A stretch of 64,000 bases of DNA, taken from assembly GCA_027574665.1 (NCBI GenBank), contig CM050659.1:935001-999000 (forward strand). Reading direction: 5' to 3'. Made by a program: the position numbers and the translations under genes. Origin of the DNA: Rhynochetos jubatus (taxonomy: Eukaryota > Chordata > Aves > Eurypygiformes > Rhynochetidae). Below are positions 50,215 to 62,790 of this stretch, piece by piece (position 1 is the first letter of the stretch; each line of letters starts with the position of its first letter). The notes under the pieces are model-generated. The model had not been told where the DNA came from. It searched no databases and saw nothing but the letters and a program-made list of their open reading frames with translations.

Positions 50215-53200
50215 TGCGCGGCTCGTTGAAGCGTCTGCCCGAACACGGACATCTGAAGCAGCACTGTAATGCGACCAAACAGAAAGAGTTAGGAGAGAAT
50301 TTCTTGTCCCTTCTTGCTGCGCCCTTGCAGAGCACTGCGTGCCAGAGCAGCCGGATCGCTGTGTTGCTTGCAATCTCCAGTTCCAACAGTGCCACAGTTC
50401 CTCGGCAACAGAAAGAGCTAGGAAGGAATTGCTTACGCTGTTTTCTCTCGCTGTGCTCTAGCAGTTCGTTCCCTTTTCGGCAGAGCGCGGGACCGCTTGC
50501 AAAGCTTAGAAACAAAGCTCTCCCTTTTCCTCCAAAAGGGAAAGAGCTACGAGGGAATTTCTTAGCGAAACCTTGTTTGTTTTGGCAGAGCACTGCATGC
50601 CTCTGAAGACAGAGCTCTGTATCCCCGGGAAAGTCGAAATCCACAGGGTCACCTTCTCTGTGCTAACAGGCTCGGAGAGGCTCGAATGCGCGGCTCGTTG
50701 AAGCGTCTGCCCGAACACGGACATCTGAAGCAGCACTGTAATGCGACCAAACAGAAAGAGTTAGGAGAGAATTTCTTGTCCCTTCTTGCTGCGCCCTTGC
50801 AGAGCACTGCGTGCCAGAGCAGCCGGATCGCTGTGTTGCTTGCAATCTCCAGTTCCAACAGTGCCACAGTTCCTCGGCAACAGAAAGAGCTAGGAAGGAA
50901 TTGCTTACGCTGTTTTCTCTCGCTGTGCTCTAGCAGTTCGTTCCCTTTTCGGCAGAGCGCAGGACCGCTTGCAAAGCTTAGAAACAAAGCTCTCCCTTTT
51001 CCTCCAAAAGGGAAAGAGCTACGAGGGAATTTCTTAGCGAAACCTTGTTTGTTTTGGCAGAGCACTGCATGCTTCTTAAGACTGAGCTCTGTATCCCCGG
51101 GAAAGTCGAAATCCACAGGGTCACCTTCTCTGTGCTAACAGGCTCGGAGAGGCTGGAATGCGCGGCTCGTTGAAGCGTCTGCCCGAACACGGACATCTGA
51201 AGCAGCACTGTAATGCGACCAAACAGAAAGAGTTAGGAGAGAATTTCTTGTCCCTTCTTGCTGCGCCCTTGCAGAGCACTGCGTGCCAGAGCAGCCGGAT
51301 CGCTGTGTTGCTTGCAATCTCCAGTTCCAACAGTGCCACAGTTCCTCGGCAACAGAAAGAGCTAGGAAGGAATTGCTTACGCTGTTTTCTCTCGCTGTGC
51401 TCTAGCAGTTCGTTCCCTTTTCGGCAGAGCGCGGGACCGCTTGCAAAGCTTAGAAACAAACCTCTCCCTTTTCCTCCAAAAGGGAAAGAGCTACGAGGGA
51501 ATTTCTTAGCGAAACCTTGTTTGTTTTGGCAGAGCACTGCATGCTTCTTAAGACAGAGCTCTGTATCCCCGGGAAAGTCGAAAGCCACAGGGTCACCTTC
51601 TCTGTGCTAACAGGCTCGGAGAGGCTCGAATGCGCGGCTCGTTGAAGCGTCTGCCCGAACACGGACATCTGAAGCAGCACTGTAATGCGACCAAACAGAA
51701 AGAGTTAGGAGAGAATTTCTTGTCCCTTCTTGCTGCGCCCTTGCAGAGCACTGCGTGCCAGAGCAGCCGGATCGCTGTGTTGCTTGCAATCTCCAGTTCC
51801 AACAGTGCCACAGTTCCTCGGCAACAGAAAGAGCTAGGAAGGAATTGCTTACGCTGTTTTCTCTCGCTGTGCTCTAGCAGTTGGTTCCCTTTTCGGCAGA
51901 GCGCGGGACCGCTTGCAAAGCTTAGAAACAAACCTCTCCCTTTTCCTCCAAAAGGGAAAGAGCTACGAGGGAATTTCTTAGCGAAACCTTGTTTGTTTTG
52001 GCAGAGCACTGCATGCCTCTGAAGACAGAGCTCTGTATCCCCGGGAAAGTCGAAATCCACAGGGTCACCTTCTCTGTGCTAACAGGCTCGGAGAGGCTCG
52101 AATGCGCGGCTCGTTGAAGCGTCTGCCCGAACACGGACATCTGAAGCAGCACTGTAATGCGACCAAACAGAAAGAGTTAGGAGAGAATTTCTTGTCCCTT
52201 CTTGCTGCGCCTTTGCAGAGCACTGCGTGCCAGAGCAGCCGGATCGCTGTGTTGCTTGCAATCTCCAGTTCCAACAGTGCCACAGTTCCTCGGCAACAGA
52301 AAGAGCTAGGAAGGAATTGCTTACGCTGTTTTCTCTCGCTGTGCTCTAGCAGTTCGTTCCCTTTTCGGCAGAGCGCGGGACCGCTTGCAAAGCTTAGAAA
52401 CAAAGCTCTCTCTTTTCCTCCAAAAGGGAAAGAGCTACGAGGGAATTTCTTAGCGAAACCTTGTTTGTTTTGGCAGAGCACTGCATGCCTCTTAAGACAG
52501 AGCTCTGGATCCCCGGGAAAGTCGAAATCCACAGGGTCACCTTCTCTGTGCTAACAGGCTCGGAGAGGCTGGAATGCGCGGCTCGTTGAAGCGTCTGCCC
52601 GAACACGGACATCTGAAGCAGCACTGTAATGCGACCAAACAGAAAGAGTTAGGAGAGAATTTCTTGTCCCTTCTTGCTGCGCCCTTGCAGAGCACTGCGT
52701 GCCAGAGCAGCCGGATCGCTGTGTTGCTTGCAATCTCCAGTTCCAACAGTGCCACAGTTCCTCGGCAACAGAAAGAGCTAGGAAGGAATTGCTTACGCTG
52801 TTTTCTCTCGCTGTGCTCTAGCAGTTCGTTCCCTTTTCGGCAGAGCGCGGGACCGCTTGCAAAGCTTAGAAACAAAGCTCTCCCTTTTCCTCCAAAAGGG
52901 AAAGAGCTACGAGGGAATTTCTTAGCGAAACCTTGTTTGTTTTGGCAGAGCACTGCATGCCTCTGAAGACAGAGCTCTGTATCCCCGGGAAAGTCGAAAT
53001 CCACAGGGTCACCTTCTCTGTGCTAACAGGCTCGGAGAGGCTCGAATGCGCGGCTCGTTGAAGCGTCTGCCCGAACACGGACATCTGAAGCAGCACTGTA
53101 ATGCGACCAAACAGAAAGAGTTAGGAGAGAATTTCTTGTCCCTTCTTGCTGCGCCCTTGCAGAGCACTGCGTGCCAGAGCAGCCGGATCGCTGTGTTGCT

Positions 53201-56200
53201 TGCAATCTCCAGTTCCAACAGTGCCACAGTTCCTCGGCAACAGAAAGAGCTAGGAAGGAATTGCTTACGCTGTTTTCTCTCGCTGTGCTCTAGCAGTTCG
53301 TTCCCTTTTCGGCAGAGCGCAGGACCGCTTGCAAAGCTTAGAAACAAAGCTCTCCCTTTTCCTCCAAAAGGGAAAGAGCTACGAGGGAATTTCTTAGCGA
53401 AACCTTGTTTGTTTTGGCAGAGCACTGCATGCTTCTTAAGACTGAGCTCTGTATCCCCGGGAAAGTCGAAATCCACAGGGTCACCTTCTCTGTGCTAACA
53501 GGCTCGGAGAGGCTCGAATGCGCGGCTCGTTGAAGCGTCTGCCCGAACACGGACATCTGAAGCAGCACTGTAATGCGACCAAACAGAAAGAGTTAGGAGA
53601 GAATTTCTTGTCCCTTCTTGCTGCGCCCTTGCAGAGCACTGCGTGCCAGAGCAGCCGGATCGCTGTGTTGCTTGCAATCTCCAGTTCCAACAGTGCCACA
53701 GTTCCTCGGCAACAGAAAGAGCTAGGAAGGAATTGCTTACGCTGTTTTCTCTCGCTGTGCTCTAGCAGTTCGTTCCCTTTTCGGCAGAGCGCGGGACCGC
53801 TTGCAAAGCTTAGAAACAAACCTCTCCCTTTTCCTCCAAAAGGGAAAGAGCTACGAGGGAATTTCTTAGCGAAACCTTGTTTGTTTTGGCAGAGCACTGC
53901 ATGCCTCTGAAGACAGAGCTCTGTATCCCCGGGAAAGTCGAAATCCACAGGGTCACCTTCTCTGTGCTAACAGGCTCGGAGAGGCTCGAATGCGCGGCTC
54001 GTTGAAGCGTCTGCCCGAACACGGACATCTGAAGCAGCACTGTAATGCGACCAAACAGAAAGAGTTAGGAGAGAATTTCTTGTCCCTTCTTGCTGCGCCC
54101 TTGCAGAGCACTGCGTGCCAGAGCAGCCGGATCGCTGTGTTGCTTGCAATCTCCAGTTCCAACAGTGCCACAGTTCCTCGGCAACAGAAAGAGCTAGGAA
54201 GGAATTGCTTACGCTGTTTTCTCTCGCTGTGCTCTAGCAGTTCGTTCCCTTTTCGGCAGAGCGCGGGACCGCTTGCAAAGCTTAGAAACAAACCTCTCCC
54301 TTTTCCTCCAAAAGGGAAAGAGCTACGAGGGAATTTCTTAGCGAAACCTTGTTTGTTTTGGCAGAGCACTGCATGCTTCTTAAGACAGAGCTCTGTATCC
54401 CCGGGAAAGTCGAAAGCCACAGGGTCACCTTCTCTGTGCTAACAGGCTCGGAGAGGCTCGAATGCGCGGCTCGTTGAAGCGTCTGCCCGAACACGGACAT
54501 CTGAAGCAGCACTGTAATGCGACCAAACAGAAAGAGTTAGGAGAGAATTTCTTGTCCCTTCTTGCTGCGCCCTTGCAGAGCACTGCGTGCCAGAGCAGCC
54601 GGATCGCTGTGTTGCTTGCAATCTCCAGTTCCAACAGTGCCACAGTTCCTCGGCAACAGAAAGAGCTAGGAAGGAATTGCTTACGCTGTTTTCTCTCGCT
54701 GTGCTCTAGCAGTTGGTTCCCTTTTCGGCAGAGCGCGGGACCGCTTGCAAAGCTTAGAAACAAACCTCTCCCTTTTCCTCCAAAAGGGAAAGAGCTACGA
54801 GGGAATTTCTTAGCGAAACCTTGTTTGTTTTGGCAGAGCACTGCATGCCTCTGAAGACAGAGCTCTGTATCCCCGGGAAAGTCGAAATCCACAGGGTCAC
54901 CTTCTCTGTGCTAACAGGCTCGGAGAGGCTCGAATGCGCGGCTCGTTGAAGCGTCTGCCCGAACACGGCCATCTGAAGCAGCACTCTAATGCGACCAAAC
55001 AGAAAGAGTTAGGAGAGAATTTCTTGTCCCTTCTTGCTGCGCCTTTGCAGAGCACTGCGTGCCAGAGCAGCCGGATCGCTGTGTTGCTTGCAATCTCCAG
55101 TTCCAACAGTGCCACAGTTCCTCGGCAACAGAAAGAGCTAGGAAGGAATTGCTTACGCTGTTTTCTCTCGCTGTGCTCTAGCAGTTCCTTCCCTTTTCGG
55201 CAGAGCGCGGGACCGCTTGCAAAGCTTAGAAACAAACCTCTCTCTTTTCCTCCAAAAGGGAAAGAGCTACGAGGGAATTTCTTAGCGAAACCTTGTTTGT
55301 TTTGGCAGAGCACTGCATGCCTCTTAAGACAGAGCTCTGGATCCCCGGGAAAGTCGAAATCCACAGGGTCACCTTCTCTGTGCTAACAGGCTCGGAGAGG
55401 CTGGAATGCGCGGCTCGTTGAAGCGTCTGCCCGAACACGGACATCTGAAGCAGCACTGTAATGCGACCAAACAGAAAGAGTTAGGAGAGAATTTCTTGTC
55501 CCTTCTTGCTGCGCCCTTGCAGAGCACTGCGTGCCAGAGCAGCCGGATCGCTGTGTTGCTTGCAATCTCCAGTTCCAACAGTGCCACAGTTCCTCGGCAA
55601 CAGAAAGAGCTAGGAAGGAATTGCTTACGCTGTTTTCTCTCGCTGTGCTCTAGCAGTTGGTTCCCTTTTCGGCAGAGCGCGGGACCGCTTGCAAAGCTTA
55701 GAAACAAACCTCTCCCTTTTCCTCCAAAAGGGAAAGAGCTACGAGGGAATTTCTTAGCGAAACCTTGTTTGTTTTGGCAGAGCACTGCATGCCTCTGAAG
55801 ACAGAGCTCTGTATCCCCGGGAAAGTCGAAATCCACAGGGTCACCTTCTCTGTGCTAACAGGCTCGGAGAGGCTCGAATGCGCGGCTCGTTGAAGCGTCT
55901 GCCCGAACACGGCCATCTGAAGCAGCACTCTAATGCGACCAAACAGAAAGAGTTAGGAGAGAATTTCTTGTCCCTTCTTGCTGCGCCTTTGCAGAGCACT
56001 GCGTGCCAGAGCAGCCGGATCGCTGTGTTGCTTGCAATCTCCAGTTCCAACAGTGCCACAGTTCCTCGGCAACAGAAAGAGCTAGGAAGGAATTGCTTAC
56101 GCTGTTTTCTCTCGCTGTGCTCTAGCAGTTCCTTCCCTTTTCGGCAGAGCGCGGGACCGCTTGCAAAGCTTAGAAACAAACCTCTCTCTTTTCCTCCAAA

Positions 56201-57670
56201 AGGGAAAGAGCTACGAGGGAATTTCTTAGCGAAACCTTGTTTGTTTTGGCAGAGCACTGCATGCCTCTTAAGACAGAGCTCTGGATCCCCGGGAAAGTCG
56301 AAATCCACAGGGTCACCTTCTCTGTGCTAACAGGCTCGGAGAGGCTGGAATGCGCGGCTCGTTGAAGCGTCTGCCCGAACACGGACATCTGAAGCAGCAC
56401 TGTAATGCGACCAAACAGAAAGAGTTAGGAGAGAATTTCTTGTCCCTTCTTGCTGCGCCCTTGCAGAGCACTGCGTGCCAGAGCAGCCGGATCGCTGTGT
56501 TGCTTGCAATCTCCAGTTCCAACAGTGCCACAGTTCCTCGGCAACAGAAAGAGCTAGGAAGGAATTGCTTACGCTGTTTTCTCTCGCTGTGCTCTAGCAG
56601 TTCGTTCCCTTTTCGGCAGAGCGCGGGACCGCTTGCAAAGCTTAGAAACAAAGCTCTCCCTTTTCCTCCAAAAGGGAAAGAGCTACGAGGGAATTTCTTA
56701 GCGAAACCTTGTTTGTTTTGGCAGAGCACTGCATGCCTCTGAAGACAGAGCTCTGTATCCCCGGGAAAGTCGAAATCCACAGGGTCACCTTCTCTGTGCT
56801 AACAGGCTCGGAGAGGCTCGAATGCGCGGCTCGTTGAAGCGTCTGCCCGAACACGGACATCTGAAGCAGCACTGTAATGCGACCAAACAGAAAGAGTTAG
56901 GAGAGAATTTCTTGTCCCTTCTTGCTGCGCCCTTGCAGAGCACTGCGTGCCAGAGCAGCCGGATCGCTGTGTTGCTTGCAATCTCCAGTTCCAACAGTGC
57001 CACAGTTCCTCGGCAACAGAAAGAGCTAGGAAGGAATTGCTTACGCTGTTTTCTCTCGCTGTGCTCTAGCAGTTCGTTCCCTTTTCGGCAGAGCGCGGGA
57101 CCGCTTGCAAAGCTTAGAAACAAACCTCTCCCTTTTCCTCCAAAAGGGAAAGAGCTACGAGAGAATTTCTTAGCGAAACCTTGTTTGTTTTGGCAGAGCA
57201 CTGCATGCTTCTTAAGACAGAGCTCTGTATCCCCGGGAAAGTCGAAAGCCACAGGGTCACCTTCTCTGTGCTAACAGGCTCGGAGAGGCTGGAATGCGCG
57301 GCTCGTTGAAGCGTCTGCCCGAACACGGACATCTGAAGCAGCACTGTAATGCGACCAAACAGAAAGAGTTAGGAGAGAATTTCTTGTCCCTTCTTGCTGC
57401 GCCCTTGCAGAGCACTGCGTGCCAGAGCAGCCGGATCGCTGTGTTGCTTGCAATCTCCAGTTCCAACAGTGCCACAGTTCCTCGGCAACAGAAAGAGCTA
57501 GGAAGGAATTGCTTGCGCTGTTTTCTCTCGCTGTGCTCTAGCAGTTCGTTCCCTTTTCGGCAGAGCGCGGGACCGCTTGCAAAGCTTAGAAACAAACCTC
57601 TCCCTTTTCCTCCAAAAGGGAAAGAGCTACGAGGGAATTTCTTAGCGAAACCTTGTTTGTTTTGGCAGAG
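50215..57670 (+). repeat. Block E: copy 2 of 4.9-11.4 kb with a 944-bp extra
   Basis: The unit order repeats that of 4,904-11,400. Units at 54,897 and 55,841 are twins of the single unit at 9,586, both with the rare ACTCTAATG and GTTCCTT changes. Between them the unit starting near 55,369 is a hybrid: its first part (GGCTGG near 55,403) matches the unit at 10,058 and its later part (GTTGGTT near 55,659) matches the unit at 9,114. This marks an in-register exchange between about 55,403 and 55,658. Confidence 0.75.
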
Positions 57671-59006
57671 CACTGCATGCCTCTGAAGACAGAGCTCTGT
57701 ATCCCCGGGAAAGTCGAAATCCACAGGGTCACCTTCTCTGTGCTAACAGGCTCGGAGAGGCTCGAATGCGCGGCTCGTTGAAGCGTCTGCCCGAACACGG
57801 ACATCTGAAGCAGCACTGTAATGCGACCAAACAGAAAGAGTTAGGAGAGAATTTCTTGTTCCTTCTTGCTGCGCCTTTGCAGAGCACTGCGTGCCAGAGC
57901 AGCCGGATCGCTGTGTTGCTTGCAATCTCCAGTTCCAACAGTGCCACAGTTCCTCGGCAACAGAAAGAGCTAGGAAGGAATTGCTTGCGCTGTTTTCTCT
58001 CGCTGTGCTCTAGCAGTTCGTTCCCTTTTCGGCAGAGAGCAGGACCGCTTGCAAAGCTTAGAAACAAAGCTCTCCCTTTTCCTCCAAAAGGGAAAGAGCT
58101 ACGAGGGAATTTCTTAGCGAAACCTTGTTTGTTTTGGCAGAGCACTGCATGCCTCTTAAGACAGAGCTCTGTATCCCCGGGAAAGTCGAAATCCACAGGG
58201 TCACCTTCTCTGTGCTAACAGGCTCGGAGAGGCTCGAATGCGCGGCTCGTTGAAGCGTCTGCCCGAACACGGACATCTGAAGCAGCACTGTAATGCGACC
58301 AAACAGAAAGAGTTAGGAGAGAATTTCTTGTCCCTTCTTGCTGCGCCCTTGCAGAGCACTGCGTGCCAGAGCAGCCGGATCGCTGTGTTGCTTGCAATCT
58401 CCAGTTCCAACAGTGCCACAGTTCCTCGGCAACAGAAAGAGCTAGGAAGGAATTGCTTACGCTGTTTTCTCTCACTGTGCTCTAGCAGTTCGTTCCCTTT
58501 TCGGCAGAGCGCGGGACCGCTTGCAAAGCTTAGAAACAAAGCTCTCCCTTTTCCTCCAAAAGGGAAAGAGCTACGAGGGAATTTCTTAGCGAAACCTTGT
58601 TTGTTTTGGCAGAGCACTGCATGCCTCTGAAGACAGAGCTCTGTATCCCCGGGAAAGTCGAAAGCCACAGGGTCACCTTCTCTGTGCTAACAGGCTCGGA
58701 GAGGCTCGAATGCGCGGCTCGTTGAAGCGTCTGCCCGAACACGGACATCTGAAGCAGCACTGTAATGCGACCAAACAGAAAGAGTTAGGAGAGAATTTCT
58801 TGTCCCTTCTTGCTGCGCCTTTGCAGAGCACTGCGTGCCAGAGCAGCCGGATCGCTGTGTTGCTTGCAATCTCCAGTTCCAACAGTGCCACAGTTCCTCG
58901 GCAACAGAAAGAGCTAGGAAGGAATTGCTTACGCTGTTTTCTCTCGCTGTGCTCTAGCAGTTCGTTCCCTTTTCGGCAGAGCGCGGGACCGCTTGCAAAG
59001 CTTAGA
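57670..59006 (+). repeat. Ordinary units between blocks E and D'
   Basis: About three 472-bp units with B-type variants (TTGTTCC near 57,856). One unit has private changes near 58,037-58,042 (GCAGAGAGCAGG) and another near 58,474 (CTCACTG). No other feature is seen. Confidence 0.6.
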
Positions 59007-62000
59007 AACAAACCTCTCCCTTTTCCTCCAAAAGGGAAAGAGCTACGAGGGAATTTCTTAGCGAAACCTTGTTTGTTTTGGCAGAGCACTGCATGCTTCT
59101 TAAGACAGAGCTCTGTATCCCCGGGAAAGTCGAAAGCCACAGGGTCACCTTCTCTGTGCTAACAGGCTCGGAGAGGCTGGAATGCGCGGCTCGTTGAAGC
59201 GTCTGCCCGAACACGGCCATCTGAAGCAGCACTGTAATGCGACCAAACAGAAAGAGTTAGGAGAGAATTTCTTGTCCCGTCTTGCTGCGCCTTTGCAGAG
59301 CACTGCGTGCCAGAGCAGCCGGATCGCTGTGTTGCTTGCAATCTCCAGTTCCAACAGTGCCACAGTTCCTCGGCAACAGAAAGAGCTAGGAAGGAATTGC
59401 TTGCGCTGTTTTCTCTCGCTGTGCTCTAGCAGTTCGTTCCCTTTTCGGCAGAGCGCGGGACCGCTTGCAAAGCTTAGAAACAAACCTCTCCCTTTTCCTC
59501 CAAAAGGGAAAGAGCTACGAGGGAATTTCTTAGCGAAACCTTGTTTGTTTTGGCAGAGCACTGCATGCTTCTTAAGACAGAGCTCTGTATCCCCGGGAAA
59601 GTCGAAAGCCACAGGGTCACCTTCTCTGTGCTAACAGGCTCGGAGAGGCTGGAATGCGCGGCTCGTTGAAGCGTCTGCCCGAACACGGCCATCTGAAGCA
59701 GCACTGTAATGCGACCAAACAGAAAGAGTTAGGAGAGAATTTCTTGTCCCGTCTTGCTGCGCCTTTGCAGAGCACTGCGTGCCAGAGCAGCCGGATCGCT
59801 GTGTTGCTTGCAATCTCCAGTTCCAACAGTGCCACAGTTCCTCGGCAACAGAAAGAGCTAGGAAGGAATTGCTTGCGCTGTTTTCTCTCGCTGTGCTCTA
59901 GCAGTTCGTTCCCTTTTCGGCAGAGCGCGGGACCGCTTGCAAAGCTTAGAAACAAACCTCTCCCTTTTCCTCCAAAAGGGAAAGAGCTACGAGGGAATTT
60001 CTTAGCGAAACCTTGTTTGTTTTGGCAGAGCACTGCATGCTTCTTAAGACAGAGCTCTGTATCCCCGGGAAAGTCGAAAGCCACAGGGTCACCTTCTCTG
60101 TGCTAACAGGCTCGGAGAGGCTGGAATGCGCGGCTCGTTGAAGCGTCTGCCCGAACACGGCCATCTGAAGCAGCACTGTAATGCGACCAAACAGAAAGAG
60201 TTAGGAGAGAATTTCTTGTCCCGTCTTGCTGCGCCTTTGCAGAGCACTGCGTGCCAGAGCAGCCGGATCGCTGTGTTGCTTGCAATCTCCAGTTCCAACA
60301 GTGCCACAGTTCCTCGGCAACAGAAAGAGCTAGGAAGGAATTGCTTGCGCTGTTTTCTCTCGCTGTGCTCTAGCAGTTCGTTCCCTTTTCGGCAGAGCGC
60401 GGGACCGCTTGCAAAGCTTAGAAACAAACCTCTCCCTTTTCCTCCAAAAGGGAAAGAGCTACGAGGGAATTTCTTAGCGAAACCTTGTTTGTTTTGGCAG
60501 AGCACTGCATGCCTCTGAAGACAGAGCTCTGTATCCCCGGGAAAGTCGAAATCCACAGGGTCACCTTCTCTGTGCTAACAGGCTCGGAGAGGCTCGAATG
60601 CGCGGCTCGTTGAAGCGTCTGCCCGAACACGGACATCTGAAGCAGCACTGTAATGCGACCAAACAGAAAGAGTTAGGAGAGAATTTCTTGTCCCTTCTTG
60701 CTGCGCCTTTGCAGAGCACTGCGTGCCAGAGCAGCCGGATCGCTGTGTTGCTTGCAATCTCCAGTTCCAACAGTGCCACAGTTCCTCGGCAACAGAAAGA
60801 GCTAGGAAGGAATTGCTTACGCTGTTTTCTCTCGCTGTGCTCTAGCAGTTCGTTCCCTTTTCGGCAGAGCGCGGGACCGCTTGCAAAGCTTAGAAACAAA
60901 GCTCTCCCTTTTCCTCCAAAAGGGAAAGAGCTACGAGGGAATTTCTTAGCGAAACCTTGTTTGTTTTGGCAGAGCACTGCATGCCTCTTAAGACAGAGCT
61001 CTGTATCCCCGGGAAAGTCGAAATCCACAGGGTCACCTTCTCTGTGCTAACAGGCTCGGAGAGGCTGGAATGCGCGGCTCGTTGAAGCGTCTGCCCGAAC
61101 ACGAACATCTGAAGCAGCACTGTAATGCGACCAAACAGAAAGAGTTAGGAGAGAATTTCTTGTCCCTTCTTGCTGCGCCCTTGCAGAGCACTGCGTGCCA
61201 GAGCAGCCGGATCGCTGTGTTGCTTGCAATCTCCAGTTCCAACAGTGCCACAGTTCCTCGGCAACAGAAAGAGCTAGGAAGGAATTGCTTACGCTGTTTT
61301 CTCTCGCTGTGCTCTAGCAGTTCGTTCCCTTTTCGGCAGAGCGTGGGACCGCTTGCAAAGCTTAGAAACAAACCTCTCCCTTTTCCTCCAAAAGGGAAAG
61401 AGCTACGAGGGAATTTCTTAGCGAAACCTTGTTTGTTTTGGCAGAGCACTGCATGCCTCTTAAGACAGAGCTCTGTATCCCCGGGAAAGTCGAAAGCCAC
61501 AGGGTCACCTTCTCTGTGCTAACAGGCTCGGAGAGGCTCGAATGCGCGGCTCGTTGAAGCGTCTGCCCGAACACGGACATCTGAAGCAGCACTGTAATGC
61601 GACCAAACAGAAAGAGTTAGGAGAGAATTTCTTGTCCCTTCTTGCTGCGCCTTTGCAGGGCACTGCGTGCCAGAGCAGCCGGATCGCTGTGTTGCTTGCA
61701 ATCTCCAGTTCCAACAGTGCCACAGTTCCTCGGCAACAGAAAGAGCTAGGAAGGAATTGCTTACGCTGTTTTCTCTCGCTGTGCTCTAGCAGTTCGTTCC
61801 CTTTTCGGCAGAGCGCGGGACCGCTTGCAAAGCTTAGAAACAAAGCTCTCCCTTTTCCTCCAAAAGGGAAAGAGCTACGAGGGAATTTCTTAGCGAAACC
61901 TTGTTTGTTTTGGCAGAGCACTGCATGCCTCTGAAGACAGAGCTCTGTATCCCCGGGAAAGTCGAAAGCCACAGGGTCACCTTCTCTGTGCTAACAGGCT

Positions 62001-62790
62001 CGGAGAGGCTCGAATGCGCGGCTCGTTGAAGCGTCTGCCCGAACACGGACATCTGAAGCAGCACTGTAATGCGACCAAACAGAAAGAGTTAGGAGAGAAT
62101 TTCTTGTCCCTTCTTGCTGCGCCCTTGCAGAGCACTGCGTGCCAGAGCAGCCGGATCGCTGTGTTGCTTGCAATCTCCAGTTCCAACAGTGCCACAGTTC
62201 CTCGGCAACAGAAAGAGCTAGGAAGGAATTGCTTACGCTGTTTTCTCTCGCTGTGCTCTAGCAGTTCGTTCCCTTTTCGGCAGAGCGCGGGACCGCTTGC
62301 AAAGCTTAGAAACAAACCTCTCCCTTTTCCTCCAAAAGGGAAAGAGCTACGAGGGAATTTCTTAGCGAAACCTTGTTTGTTTTGGCAGAGCACTGCATGC
62401 CTCTGAAGACAGAGCTCTGTATCCCCGGGAAAGTCGAAATCCACAGGGTCACCTTCTCTGTGCTAACAGGCTCGGAGAGGCTCGAATGCGCGGCTCGTTG
62501 AAGCGTCTGCCCGAACACGGCCATCTGAAGCAGCACTGTAATGCGACCAAACAGAAAGAGTTAGGAGAGAATTTCTTGTCCCTTCTTGCTGCGCCCTTGC
62601 AGAGCACTGCGTGCCAGAGCAGCCGGATCGCTGTGTTGCTTGCAATCTCCAGTTCCAACAGTGCCACAGTTCCTCGGCAACAGAAAGAGCTAGGAAGGAA
62701 TTGCTTATGCTGTTTTCTCTCGCTGTGCTCTAGCAGTTCGTTCCCTTTTCGGCAGAGCGCGGGACCGCTTGCAAAGCTTAGAAACAAAGC
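59007..62790 (+). repeat. Block D' (copy 2 of 44.85-48.63 kb)
   Basis: The copy carries the tripled monomer (about 59,280, 59,752 and 60,224) and the rare GCGTGGG and ACGAACATC markers in the same order as copy 1. After about 62,790 the unit haplotypes no longer match the first locus. Confidence 0.8.
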
